Source: Sinorhizobium chiapasense
GTDB lineage: Bacteria > Pseudomonadota > Alphaproteobacteria > Rhizobiales > Rhizobiaceae
NCBI RefSeq assembly: GCF_036488675.1
Contig: NZ_CP133151.1
Location: 124,001-188,000 of the forward strand
Length of the DNA: 64,000 nt
Direction: 5' to 3'
Below the pieces are notes generated by a model, which searched no databases, was not told the DNA's origin, and worked only from the letters and a program-made list of their open reading frames with translations. Below, piece after piece: positions 26,860 through 35,834 of this stretch. Position 1 is the stretch's first letter; every line of letters begins with the position of its first letter. The translations under genes and the position numbers were made by a program.

Positions 26860-29800
26860 TCAGCTCTGGCCATGTCCTCGAGCCGCGGAGCTAGGTTTGA
26901 AGGCAATCGGCTCGTAATTGTTGAATGCATCCGTCTCCTGCCCGGCGATCTCGTTGCGTGCCTGCGTCCGGCGTCCGAGCCGTTTCAGTGCCTCAAGCAG
27001 GTCATCGACGAACGTGAAGATGATGGGGATGACAATAAGGCTGAGTAGCGTTGACGTCATTACACCGCCGATCACCACAATGGCCATCGGCCGTCGGAAA
27101 CTTGAATCGCCCCCCGTCAGGCTCAAAGCAACCGGGAGCATGCCCGATGCCATGGCGATGGTTGTCATGACAATGGGACGCCCGCGCTTGCGGCAGGCAT
27201 CGACGAGTGCATCGAACCGCGACATTCCCTGGCGGCGCGACATGATCGCGTATTCGACTAGAAGGATCGAGTTCTTCGTCACCACGCCCATGAGCATCAG
27301 CAGCCCGATGACCACCGGCATCGAGAAGCTGGTTCCGGTCACCACTAGTGGCAGCAGTGCGCCTCCGAGCGAAAGCGGAAGGGCCATGAGGATGGTGAAC
27401 GGTTGCAGGAAGTCGTGGAAGAGCAGGACGAGCACTGCATAGATGCAGAACACGCCGATCGCCATTGCAAGAGCGAAGCTTTGGAACAGTTCCGAACTGC
27501 GCTGAAGTTCGCCTTGCTTCACGAGCGTGACGCCCGCCGGCAGGTGCTCAAGAGCCGGCAGCGCCTTTGCCTCGCGATAGACGTCGCCCAGGATACGGCC
27601 GTTGAGCTCGACCGAAAGAGTCATATTGCGCATTTGATCGATGCGATCGATCTCGGAAGGACTTCCGCCGATACGTATGTCGGCGATTGATCCAAGATCG
27701 ACGCTGCCATGGGTTCCGGGCACCCTTATGTTCCTGATGTCGTCGAGATTTGTGCGTGCCTCGGGCTTGAAGCGGACGACGATGGGGATTTGCCGCTGAG
27801 GCAGATTGAGCTTTGGCAGGGCGGAAGAGTAGTCTCCACGCGTCGCAACGCGCACGGCTTCCGCGATGGCGCTTGACGTCACCCCGAGTGCGGCTGCGCT
27901 CACAAAGTCCGGGGTGATCTGAACCTCGGGCGCCTGCCTCGAAGCGGTCGAAGTCACCGCTCCGATCCCATTGAGCGTTCGGAGTTGCTCCTCAAGCGCA
28001 TTGGTTGCTTCGCCAAGGGCATTGGAGTCGTCGCTTGCAAGGGTGATGACGAGCTGCGTGCCGTGGCCACCGTTGTCGACCGCAACCCGCACGCCGGGGA
28101 GCACCGAGAGGGCCGAGCGGATATCCTTTTCGATCTCTGACTGCTTGCGGTCTCGTTCGTTAATGGGCGTCAGCATGACGTCGAGCGTGGCTGTTCCAAT
28201 ACTGATCTGCGGGCCATCACCCGATGATGCAGAACCGACCGACGAGAAGACATGCGTCACATCGCGCAGCTTGCTTACGATGTCCGCCGCCTTCCTGGCC
28301 GTTGTGTCCATCTGATCGATTGTGGCTCCGGGCTGCTGGGTCAGCGTCACCCGGGTCCGCGCGTCGTCGGCAGCCGGCAGGAAGCCCGATTTCAGGAACG
28401 GGATGGTGGAAAGCGAGAGTGCGACGAAGACCGCGGTCACGAGGAGCGTTTTCTTCCTGTGCTTCAAAGACGCCTTCACAATCGCCATGTATGCACGCAT
28501 GATTCGCCCATCCTTTTGCTGGGTGGAATGCGGCTTCATGAAATAGGCGGCCATCATCGGCGTTAGCAGGCGCGCAACGATCAGCGAGGCGAGTACGGCG
28601 ACTGCGGCGGTGATGCCGAACTGCCGGAAGAGCAGCCCTGATATGCCGCCCATGAATGCCGTCGGCACAAAGACCGCGACGAGCGTGAGCGTGGTCGCGA
28701 CAACCGCTAACCAGATCTCATTGGCCGCTTCGAGGGCTGCATCAATCGGTCGTTTGCCCATCTGGAGGTGGCGGGCGATGTTTTCGATCTCCACGATGGC
28801 ATCGTCGACAAGAATGCCGACCACCAGCGACAGTGCAAGCAGAGTGATGACATTGAGGCTGAAGTCAGCGGCGTACATTAAGAGGAAGGTCGGTACGACC
28901 GACAATGGCAGCGTCACGGCCGACAAGATCGTCGCGCGCCAATCCCGCAGGAAGAGCCAGACCACCACGACGGCGAGGATCGCCCCCTCGTACAGCATGT
29001 GCATCGAACCATGATAGTTCTCGAGGACTGCCCCGACGGTGCTGTAGACTTTATCGATCTGCACGTCGGGATGTTTGGCGGCGAACTGTGCTACCGCCTC
29101 GTCGACGTCGGCGGCAACGCCGGTGTCCGAGAACCCGTTCGAGCGTTTGATCGCGACAGCGATCACGGGCTGGCCGTCGAGATAGGCAAGCGACGACCGG
29201 TCCGCGAAGCTGTCAGTGACGGAAGCGACATCGTCAAGACGGACTTGCTGGCCGTTGGGCAGCGGAATTTGCAGTCCCTTGAGGTCTTCGACGGATGCGA
29301 CGGCGCCGAGCGTCCGCAGCGTCTGGCGGGCCCCGCCGATTTCTCCAAGCCCACCCGACGTATCAGCCTGGACCGACTTCAACTGTTCTGAAACAGTCGC
29401 TGCAGTGACCCCGAGCGATGCCATCGTCGCCGGATCGAGGTCGACATGAACCTCGCGATCGATGCCGCCCGATCGGTTCACCTGTCCCACTCCCGGTACC
29501 GATAGAAGCGTCTTCGTCATATCGTTGTCGATAAACCAGGAAAGCTCTGTCTCGCTAAGATGGGACGAACGGACCGCGTAGGTGACCAGCGCGGCGCTCT
29601 GCAGGGTGACTTTGGTGACGCTCGGCGTCTGCATCTTCGCCGGCAGATCCCCCTTTGCACTGTCGACAGCATTGCGGACCTCGTTCAAGGCTTCATCGGT
29701 GTTCTTCTCCAGCTCGAAGGTGGCGCTGAGTGAGACGGTTCCGTCGGTGATCGTTGTGGCGATGTGGTCGAGATGGTTCAACGAGGCCACCCGGTCCTCG

Positions 29801-30000
29801 ATTATGCGGGCAACCTCCGTCTCGAGCTGCGCCGGCGCCGCGCCCTCAAGGGTCGCGGTGATGTCGATCCTCGGAAGGTCCATGTCCGGGAAGTATTGGA
29901 TCGGCAGGCGTTCGAAAGCCAATATCCCACCGATCGTGAGCATTGCGAAGAGCAGTATCGCCGGTATGGGATTGAGAATCGACCAGGCGGAGAAATTCAT
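26860..30000 (-). CDS. nolG: RND efflux pump inner-membrane protein, NolG-like (HAE1/AcrB family)
   Basis: 1046 residues, full-length RND proton-driven exporter. It has the first-helix pattern (SILNPIPAILLFAMLTIGGILAFERLPIQYFPDMD, in parts), two large periplasmic loops, the central VGILVDDAIVEIENIARH helix with the paired aspartates of proton relay, and the final GDSSFRRPMAIVVIGG region. The nodulation pump NolGHI of S. meliloti belongs to this family, and the upstream nod box makes this the likely counterpart; a general multidrug pump is the alternative. It shares one base (TGATG) with the membrane-fusion gene. No outer-membrane TolC partner is adjacent. Confidence 0.85.
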   Translation of the reverse strand: MNFSAWSILNPIPAILLFAMLTIGGILAFERLPIQYFPDMDLPRIDITATLEGAAPAQLETEVARIIEDRVASLNHLDHIATTITDGTVSLSATFELEKNTDEALNEVRNAVDSAKGDLPAKMQTPSVTKVTLQSAALVTYAVRSSHLSETELSWFIDNDMTKTLLSVPGVGQVNRSGGIDREVHVDLDPATMASLGVTAATVSEQLKSVQADTSGGLGEIGGARQTLRTLGAVASVEDLKGLQIPLPNGQQVRLDDVASVTDSFADRSSLAYLDGQPVIAVAIKRSNGFSDTGVAADVDEAVAQFAAKHPDVQIDKVYSTVGAVLENYHGSMHMLYEGAILAVVVVWLFLRDWRATILSAVTLPLSVVPTFLLMYAADFSLNVITLLALSLVVGILVDDAIVEIENIARHLQMGKRPIDAALEAANEIWLAVVATTLTLVAVFVPTAFMGGISGLLFRQFGITAAVAVLASLIVARLLTPMMAAYFMKPHSTQQKDGRIMRAYMAIVKASLKHRKKTLLVTAVFVALSLSTIPFLKSGFLPAADDARTRVTLTQQPGATIDQMDTTARKAADIVSKLRDVTHVFSSVGSASSGDGPQISIGTATLDVMLTPINERDRKQSEIEKDIRSALSVLPGVRVAVDNGGHGTQLVITLASDDSNALGEATNALEEQLRTLNGIGAVTSTASRQAPEVQITPDFVSAAALGVTSSAIAEAVRVATRGDYSSALPKLNLPQRQIPIVVRFKPEARTNLDDIRNIRVPGTHGSVDLGSIADIRIGGSPSEIDRIDQMRNMTLSVELNGRILGDVYREAKALPALEHLPAGVTLVKQGELQRSSELFQSFALAMAIGVFCIYAVLVLLFHDFLQPFTILMALPLSLGGALLPLVVTGTSFSMPVVIGLLMLMGVVTKNSILLVEYAIMSRRQGMSRFDALVDACRKRGRPIVMTTIAMASGMLPVALSLTGGDSSFRRPMAIVVIGGVMTSTLLSLIVIPIIFTFVDDLLEALKRLGRRTQARNEIAGQETDAFNNYEPIAFKPSSAARGHGQS

Positions 30001-31070
30001 CAGCCTTGCTCGGCGACATTCACGAGGTCGTTGTCCGACAGAAAGGCTCCGCCCGATGCCACGATCCTTGAGGACTGATCTATGCCGGAGAGAATCTCGA
30101 CTTCGCCGTTCTTGTGGCGGCCCGTCTCCGCCCGGACCCGTCGCACCCGCCTGTCGTCGCCGATCGTAAAGACGTAGCTCATGCCGTCGCGGAACACGAT
30201 CGCTGTCTCGGGAACCGTGAGGGCCGAAGTCGTCTTTAGCTCGATGCTGCCGGTGACATAAAGACCGACAGGCGGATGGACGTCGGCCGGAAGCGTGACA
30301 TAGACGATCGCGCGGCCGGTCTCGGTGCTGACAGACGGTCCGACAAGCCTCACCTTGCCCTGAACGGCGCGCTCATCCGGGACGTTGATCTTGACGCTCA
30401 ATCCTTCGGCAATGCGTGACAGGAAGCGTGCCGAAACTTCAGCCTGCCACTCGACGCGCTGCTGACGGACCAGGCGGAACAGCTCGGTGCCAGTGGAAAC
30501 GACTGCGCCAAGATCGGCGGTGCGTGACGTTATCAGCCCGTCATCAACGGCAGTGACAGTCGTCTGAGCGAGCTTGATCTTCTGGCTGTCGAGCGCGGCC
30601 TGTTGGGATTCGAGGCTTGCTATTGCCATCTGCTCGTCAGTCAAACGCTCGGCGACCTTCTCATCCGAAATTGCTCCCGAGGGCCGAAGCTGCCGGGCTC
30701 GGTCCGCGTTCGCCTTGGCCTTTGCTAAATCTGCCTTGGCGGTTTCGACGGCCGCGGCTTGCTTTCGAAGGTCCGCCAGCACGCTCTGCTGGGAAAGCTG
30801 GACCAGCGTCTGGCCCTTGGTCACAACCGATCCGACATCGACCAGAACGTCCGTTACGCGAAGGCCGCTCGTCTCGGAGGCGATGACCGCTTCCTGCCAG
30901 GGTTTGAGCCATCCGCTTGCAGGAACTGTTTCCGGCCACTCCCGTAGCGCCGGCGTCACCAGCGATACCGTAAGGGCAGGTGCTGCCGGCTGATCCGCCG
31001 TGGCACTCCCGAAGGGAAGCAGCGCTGCACAGAAAAGAACAGTGGCAAGTGGGATGGACGGCTTCTTCAA
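30000..31070 (-). CDS. nolF: RND efflux membrane-fusion protein, NolF-like
   Basis: 356 residues with an N-terminal signal peptide (MKKPSIPLATVLFCAALLPFGSA in two parts) and the periplasmic adaptor layout: lipoyl half-motif SGWLKPWQEAVIASETSGLRV, a coiled-coil hairpin (residues about 95-170, rich in A, K, Q), lipoyl half-motif TVTAVDDGLITSRTADLGAVVSTG, then beta-barrel domain. It joins the RND protein to an outer-membrane channel. In S. meliloti, nolF-nolG and nodM belong to one nod-box locus; here a nod box lies 458 bases upstream. The symbol is given by family and context, not by a search. Confidence 0.8.
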   Translation of the reverse strand: MKKPSIPLATVLFCAALLPFGSATADQPAAPALTVSLVTPALREWPETVPASGWLKPWQEAVIASETSGLRVTDVLVDVGSVVTKGQTLVQLSQQSVLADLRKQAAAVETAKADLAKAKANADRARQLRPSGAISDEKVAERLTDEQMAIASLESQQAALDSQKIKLAQTTVTAVDDGLITSRTADLGAVVSTGTELFRLVRQQRVEWQAEVSARFLSRIAEGLSVKINVPDERAVQGKVRLVGPSVSTETGRAIVYVTLPADVHPPVGLYVTGSIELKTTSALTVPETAIVFRDGMSYVFTIGDDRRVRRVRAETGRHKNGEVEILSGIDQSSRIVASGGAFLSDNDLVNVAEQG

Positions 31071-31087
31071 CTATAAATCCTCGTAGT

Positions 31088-31411
31088 TCACGGCATCAGC
31101 ACATTGCCGAATCCGCGCGAGCGCCATGGAGTTGTTCTTTTTGCTCGATCGCGGTGAGATGGGGGTGCGGCATTGATCCTGGGCCCGATGTCACCGTGTC
31201 CACGAGCAGCCGGCCACACGATAACCGTGCATTCAGAGCGTTGCGTCCGTAGCGGCGCGGCCAGGCTGGACACGTGGTCATTGTCGCAGTCGAGGCACTG
31301 TAACCTGTCGAGGAGAGTATCGTGCAGGTGTTTCAACCGGTGCAGGGCGGCATCGAGCTGCCGAAGCGAAGTGTCCCCTTCGCCCAACCGGGCCTGACCT
31401 GTGTTCACCAT
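31088..31411 (-). CDS. Hypothetical protein directly downstream of a nod box
   Basis: A 107-residue open frame, not recognised. It contains a leucine-rich helical part (TSLRQLDAALHRLKHLHDTL, LLDRLQCLDC) and then a basic tail without family pattern. It begins 117 bases downstream of the nod box and ends 18 bases before nolF, so if real it would be the first gene of the flavonoid-inducible transcript. A TTG seven codons upstream is an alternative start. The ribosome-binding site is weak, and the frame may be fortuitous. Confidence 0.3.
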   Translation of the reverse strand: MVNTGQARLGEGDTSLRQLDAALHRLKHLHDTLLDRLQCLDCDNDHVSSLAAPLRTQRSECTVIVWPAARGHGDIGPRINAAPPSHRDRAKRTTPWRSRGFGNVLMP

Positions 31412-31527
31412 TGCTGTCTCGTCGGTAGCCAATCAAGAGAGTGCGTGCTGGTGCCCGCCGACAGCTCCTCACCATGCATGCCGCGCCGCCTTCGGATCAC
31501 GCTTATCTTCATGCAACAGGCCGTAGC

Positions 31528-31575
31528 ATAATCACAATCGATTGTTTGGATGGGGGTCATCGATGCCATGGATAT
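31528..31575 (-). promoter_or_regulatory. nod box upstream of nolFG-like genes
   Basis: Reading leftward, the site begins ATCCATGGCATCGATG and continues after four bases with CATCCAAACAATCGATT. These are the conserved blocks of the 47-bp NodD-binding nod box (ATCCAY, GATG, ATC-AAACAATCGATT). The last block (normally TTTTACCAATC) is degraded to TGTGATTATGC. Orientation is toward nolF/nolG. Confidence 0.8.
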
Positions 31576-32299
31576 ATTGGGGTGAAATGTCCGGCATCGG
31601 TCAGCCTGATCGCCGCGGTGCTCGATCACCACGGTCTTGCCAATCCGGGCAGTAAGAGGAGGTGATCTCGCCCCAACATTGGGTCGAGTTGCGGGGACCG
31701 TAAAACAAAGGCTTGTGGCACTCATCGTCAAAAGTACCTCCACAGTCGGTTGGGCACCGATCTCCTTCACGCCACCGTCGAATGAAATCGGCCGCGCGTA
31801 CGGGTAAGACTTGCGCCTGTCCCGGGATCCAACGCAAGCACCATGCCAGGTGGGCGGCTCGCTGCTGGTGAGAGATAGGATGCGTCCAGATAAGACGGCA
31901 ATCCGTTCGACAACCTCCTCAAACGATGCCTGAACTCCGTGCTGGCGGAACCAAAAAATGTTGCCGCAAACGCGGACAGACGCGGGCAGCAGTTGCGGTG
32001 GCGTCTCCTGCGATCTCTTTCTTAAAGGTCTGTGCTCCTCATCATCGATTTCCGTCAGCGGAGAACGGGGCGGTTGTTTCGCCCAGTGCGCGGTGCATGG
32101 AGGTCCTCTTCCTGTCGGCGCGGTTACGCGAACGCAGGAGTGACAGCCCAGCAAAACAGGCCGGTCGTGGAACCTGCCCTGATGCGCGATATTTTGCGCC
32201 GCTTGGCTTATGGGTCACCAAGGGTAACGAATCGTTGTAGCGTGAGAACGAACACGAGGGGTTTGCGGTTCTGAGTACGATCTTCGAGGAGGTCCGAAA
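31576..32299. other. Region without supported gene
   Basis: 724 bases between the nod box and the DUF982 gene. Several overlapping open frames occur on both strands but none has family-like sequence or a good ribosome site. It is probably degenerate DNA. Confidence 0.35.
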
Positions 32300-32593
32300 A
32301 TGAGAGAAGTTCCATGGCGTGCCCCACTGTGGGTGACGTTGCAAAACGGCATGAAGCGCCAGTTCTGCGGGCCCTACGACGCACTTGATTTCCTGGAGAA
32401 TGAATGGCCGAGGCAGGGGATGCAGCAAGCACGGGCGGTGCAAGTCTGCCGTGAAGCGTTGCACCACTCCGAATATGCGAATTCCGCAAGGAATTGCTTC
32501 ATAGCCGCATGTGTTGAAGCGTCACTCAGATGCAGTGAAGCTGAGAATCTGCGCTCTCGCGCCGAAGCGAAGATGGTGAGCCGGCACAGATAA
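32300..32593 (+). CDS. DUF982 domain-containing protein
   Basis: 97 residues. The pattern of a leading tryptophan and strand (WRAPLWVTLQNGMKRQFCGPYDALDFLENEWP, in parts), then ARAVQVCREAL and SARNCFIAACVEA matches DUF982, a small family of unknown function that is abundant in rhizobia, often on plasmids. GAGGAGG lies 7 bases before the ATG. Its function is unknown. Confidence 0.75.
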   Translation: MREVPWRAPLWVTLQNGMKRQFCGPYDALDFLENEWPRQGMQQARAVQVCREALHHSEYANSARNCFIAACVEASLRCSEAENLRSRAEAKMVSRHR

Positions 32594-32771
32594 GCTGGGC
32601 TGGCAGAGCTGTGGCTTCTTCAAGCTTAAATGCGAGCGGAATGCCCCTCGAATTGTTCTCAGGTTCTGAGCATGATGGCGCGCGACGCTCGACCCGAGCG
32701 CCATTTGGGAGGTGGGGCATCCCGATCGAACGCTTCCGACCATGCCACTTTCAGGAGTATTGGGTTTGCGA

Positions 32772-32813
32772 CCAGCGGACTCACCGGCAAGCTGAAAACG
32801 CTGTGTCCGCTGG
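32772..32813 (-). terminator. Inverted repeat downstream of nodO
   Basis: CCAGCGGAC and GTCCGCTGG form a 9-bp stem with 24 bases between the arms, starting 29 bases beyond the nodO stop. It may end or stabilise the nodO transcript; no T run is present. Confidence 0.4.
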
Positions 32814-32841
32814 GCGCTACGGGTCGTGGCAAATAGCGGAA

Positions 32842-33669
32842 TCAGACGAATGTGAAGTCCGACGCGCTCAGGTGGAGATTTGCAAGGTTACCCACACTGT
32901 ACACATCAGAAAGATGAATCAACTCGTCCACGTTGTTAGCCGAGGTGACATAGGCGAGGTTGGCCGTGTGGGTCTTGAAGTCGTGGTAGACTATGATGTC
33001 GCCAACGGCCTCGCCGGAAATCGCCCTCGCGGCGGCTGAGCCACTGGCGAAACTCTGGTCGGTGATCACCACGACGTGCTCGCCCTTCGCACCCGAGGCA
33101 GCGCCGCTGTAGAAGGTGTCCACCGGGTAGCCCGACTGCACGCTGGCGTGGTTAATGAAGTTGGCACCAAAGCCGTCGTTGTAGAGGCCCGCCGCATCGA
33201 AGGCGAAAGTATCCTGAGCCGGGTCGAAATCGAGGATGGTGGAGATGTCCGGGTCCGGCCCCTGTTTGGGAAAGACCCCTGGCATCGGGTTGTGGGACCC
33301 GCGCACCGGGTTGTGGAACTGGAACACGAACATGTCGCCCCCGTCGCCCCCTCTCAGCCAATCCCTACCGTCCCCGACGAAGAGAACATCATCGCCGGCG
33401 CCACCGGAGAGGTAGTCATTGTCCTCGCCGGCAACGCGGGGTTTGTCGCGGCCGTTGTCGCCGGAGAGATAGTCGCTGCCCTCTTCGCCGTAGACCTGGT
33501 CATTGCCCGAGCCGCCGAGGACCCGGTCATTTCCCGCGCCGCCGAAGGCGCGGTCAGTGCCCGCACGAGCGTCGATCCAGTCATTGCCGGCAAAATCGAT
33601 GATCACATCGTCGCCATTGCTGCCGAAGAGGGTGTCCGCGCCATCGTTGCCCCGGAAAAACTTTTCCAT
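32842..33669 (-). CDS. nodO: NodO-like secreted RTX calcium-binding nodulation protein
   Basis: 275 residues, near the length of R. leguminosarum NodO (about 284). From residue 8 to about 110 it is made of glycine/aspartate-rich nonapeptide repeats (GGAGNDRVLGGSGNDQVYG and similar) that bind calcium, followed by a region with no repeats and a C-terminal end (LHLSASDFTFV) suited to type I secretion without cleavage. NodO forms cation channels in host membranes and helps infection; it is exported by PrsDE, not in this window. The start is fixed by GGAGT 8 bases before the ATG. The strong nod box 64 bases upstream decides the assignment over other RTX proteins. Confidence 0.88.
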   Translation of the reverse strand: MEKFFRGNDGADTLFGSNGDDVIIDFAGNDWIDARAGTDRAFGGAGNDRVLGGSGNDQVYGEEGSDYLSGDNGRDKPRVAGEDNDYLSGGAGDDVLFVGDGRDWLRGGDGGDMFVFQFHNPVRGSHNPMPGVFPKQGPDPDISTILDFDPAQDTFAFDAAGLYNDGFGANFINHASVQSGYPVDTFYSGAASGAKGEHVVVITDQSFASGSAAARAISGEAVGDIIVYHDFKTHTANLAYVTSANNVDELIHLSDVYSVGNLANLHLSASDFTFV

Positions 33670-33732
33670 CGCAAATACTCCATAGTGATGCAATGCCCGA
33701 CCGCCCGTGACGCCTTCATAACTCCTCGCTGG

Positions 33733-33781
33733 ACACTTGGTGTAATCGATTGTTTTGATAGAATGTATCCACGTGATGGAT
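33733..33781 (-). promoter_or_regulatory. nod box upstream of nodO
   Basis: Leftward: ATCCATCACGTGGAT, then after six bases TATCAAAACAATCGATT, then ACACCAAGTG. This matches the nod box in all three blocks (ATCCAY..YGTGGAT, ATC-AAACAATCGATT, ACCAA). It lies 64 bases upstream of the nodO ATG. Confidence 0.95.
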
Positions 33782-34029
33782 GTATTTCCGCGCACTTCGT
33801 CCGGCTGAAAATTTACGGGCCTCGCGGTGGGCGGCGCTCAGGCGCCCAGATAGAGATCTGAAGATTCGAGGCGTCAATCCGGACCAGGGTCAGGACTTTG
33901 GCTACGCCGTCTCTGTGCTACACGATAGCCGCAGACGCCCATCCTATTAACGCTGAATCTCACGTTCATTGTCGCGCGGTAATAGGCGCTTTAACGTGCG
34001 TGCTGTTCGTGCAGACAGGACGCCACTAT

Positions 34030-34250
34030 TATGCCTTCTCGACGCTTAGCTGGTCCCCGGATTCGCGCCACCTTGCAGTTTACCAAATCCGCTCCGGCTA
34101 CAGGCGGGAGATCCACTATTTTGGTTTCGTCGACGACGGACTAACTCCAGTCCGACTGCCTGACGAAGGTCTATACTAAGCCGGGTGAAGTCCTTGCACT
34201 ACCGCAGCCGGTGCTGCCAGGTCGATACGCGCCCTTACGAGGAAGACCCG
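34030..34250 (+). pseudogene. Fragment of dipeptidyl-peptidase-IV N-terminal-domain protein (internal part)
   Basis: The frame shows [19 protein letters not shown] followed by [10 protein letters not shown], the typical propeller repeat of S9/DPP-IV-type peptidases, then shifts frame near 34175 to continue as [15 protein letters not shown], which matches the next block of the same family (YAKPGD...PQPVLFQVD). No start and no catalytic domain is present. It is a frame-shifted remnant; another piece of what seems to be the same gene lies at 36541-36740. Confidence 0.65.
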
Positions 34251-34504
34251 CGCCAGATCTCCTACCGGCGTGAAGACCGTCGGACACAAGGGCGCGAATG
34301 GAGATGAGAGAACCGAGGCAGACATGCGTTGCAACGCATCAGGTATCAAAGTGAGCGTAAAACTCGTCATCAGGCGGGCGAACCTCAACTGCTAACACGG
34401 CCGCCGGTTCGATAACCTCAGCGTGCCCGGTCCGGACCAGATGGACAACCTATGGAAAACTCACAGCTAGCGACTGTCTCTCACTAACCTAGACTTAAAC
34501 CAGG

Positions 34505-34867
34505 TTACCAGTTCGTCGAATCAATCTCCCCAGCGGCGGCGGCAACGACGAGATCATCGACGGGTTCATCGTCCGGAATATCCAGCTTATATCCACTACG
34601 GTCGATTAAGATCTCGACAAGAAGCCAAGCTGTTCGTTTATTACCGTCCGCAAAACCGTGATTGCCGACCATGCTGTGCAGAAGAGCTGCGGCCTTTTGA
34701 GCAATGGGGCGATGATAACCCGAATAGGGTCGCGCCAGCGCAGACTCGATCAGGTGCAGGCTGCTAACGCCTTCCAGGCCGCCATACGTCAGAGCTTCGT
34801 CGTGAGCTGTGATGGCGTCCGCGAGGGTCAGCCTGTAATGCCGACGGCTAGCGATCTGCCAGGCGCT
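34505..34867 (-). CDS. Doc/Fic family toxin of a type II toxin-antitoxin pair (no canonical start codon)
   Basis: The open frame after an in-frame TGA is 120 codons. It contains ALTYGGLEGV, LHLIESALARPYSGY, KAAALLHSMVGNHGFADGNKRTAWLLVEILI (in parts). HGFADGNKR is the Fic/Doc active-site motif. Doc phosphorylates elongation factor Tu and stops translation. The N-terminal part WQIASRRHYRLTLADAITAHDEAL looks complete in length, but no ATG, GTG or TTG occurs before it, only after residue 60. The gene may use an unusual start, be translated by coupling to the overlapping antitoxin, or be inactive. The stop of the antitoxin gene overlaps its beginning. Confidence 0.7.
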   Translation of the reverse strand, partial: SAWQIASRRHYRLTLADAITAHDEALTYGGLEGVSSLHLIESALARPYSGYHRPIAQKAAALLHSMVGNHGFADGNKRTAWLLVEILIDRSGYKLDIPDDEPVDDLVVAAAAGEIDSTNW

Positions 34868-35033
34868 TCAGCGCCGAACTGCGCTTGGACGAAGCTTCCC
34901 TTACCGTAGCCTCCGTTTTCGAACTTGCCTTAGCAGCACCCTTGTGTGTGACAACCTCCATGAAACGGCCTGTGGCAGCTTCGCGCTTAACCCACCCGCC
35001 CTTTACCGGCGTTGTCTCAGATCTCTTCTTCAT
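34848..35033 (-). CDS. Antitoxin of Doc-type toxin-antitoxin pair
   Basis: 61 residues, basic, starting MKKRSETTPVKGGWVKREAA. The central ATGRFMEVV recalls small antitoxins that precede death-on-curing toxins, and the C-terminal SSKRSSALKRLADR is the helix expected to block the toxin. It ends inside the beginning of the Doc frame on the same strand, the usual arrangement for such modules. A GTG four codons upstream is an alternative start. Such modules commonly stabilise plasmids or islands. Confidence 0.6.
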   Translation of the reverse strand: MKKRSETTPVKGGWVKREAATGRFMEVVTHKGAAKASSKTEATVREASSKRSSALKRLADR

Positions 35034-35303
35034 AGTTCTAATCACGATTAAACCTCTGACTTATATGCGGCGTTTCCTTGATCTGCGCAAGGTCACGATG
35101 AGTGCCTGCGCCTTTATGCCGATTTGCTTGGTTGCTAGCCTAGGTGAACGCCTGGAAGCTGCTTTTGGTGTGACAGCAAGCTCAAAATTGGCCCTGTGCG
35201 CCTGAGTTGCACGATGAAATGCATCGATACTCTGACGCAAGGCCTGTTTAACGTCGAACTGATGCGCGCCAGCCGGGGCGTGTACGATGCTGACCTGAAG
35301 CTG

Positions 35304-35834
35304 TTAGCAGGAAACCTGGGCAATACAGGCAAACGGAAAGGAAACTTGCCGCAAGCTTTTGTCATAGTCGACATAGTACACCGTCAGCGTGCAGTTGCGA
35401 TGCTTTGCAATTATTGAGGTCATCTTGGGATCGACCAATACGTCGCTGGCAAAACTGGTGACGTACAGGTCAGGGTGCGCGCGAAATTTCGCTCGATAGC
35501 TCTGTGTCTTGGCTGGCTCGATTACCGATGCGAACGTCTCAGGGTCAAGCCAGTTTTCGATGTCGAGATTGGGTCGACAGCGATCATCAGGAAATTTGCC
35601 CGTGACCGCGGCCCGAACGATCGAAGCCGTCCGGTTCCCATCATTGGTCAAAGAGAACTGAATGCCATCTCCGTCCGCATAGACCACCGCCCCGCTTAGC
35701 GATGCACTTTGGGAGCTGAAAACCGACCAAACATAAGTGCCGATGGGAGTGGTAAGTGCAACGAGAGCGCCGATGATACCGACAAGGAGCGAGATCGCTT
35801 CCAAGGTGAGGCGGCGACTAGTGGAACGGCTCAA
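35304..35834 (-). CDS. Hypothetical membrane-anchored protein
   Basis: 176 residues, not recognised. One hydrophobic segment near the N-terminus (EAISLLVGIIGALVALTTPI) is followed by a soluble, probably periplasmic domain with a beta-rich look and four cysteines (CRPNLD, NCTLTVYYVDY, FACIAQVSC). Its neighbours are a toxin-antitoxin pair and degenerate DNA. The frame has no competing longer frame and looks intact. Confidence 0.55.
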   Translation of the reverse strand: MSRSTSRRLTLEAISLLVGIIGALVALTTPIGTYVWSVFSSQSASLSGAVVYADGDGIQFSLTNDGNRTASIVRAAVTGKFPDDRCRPNLDIENWLDPETFASVIEPAKTQSYRAKFRAHPDLYVTSFASDVLVDPKMTSIIAKHRNCTLTVYYVDYDKSLRQVSFPFACIAQVSC

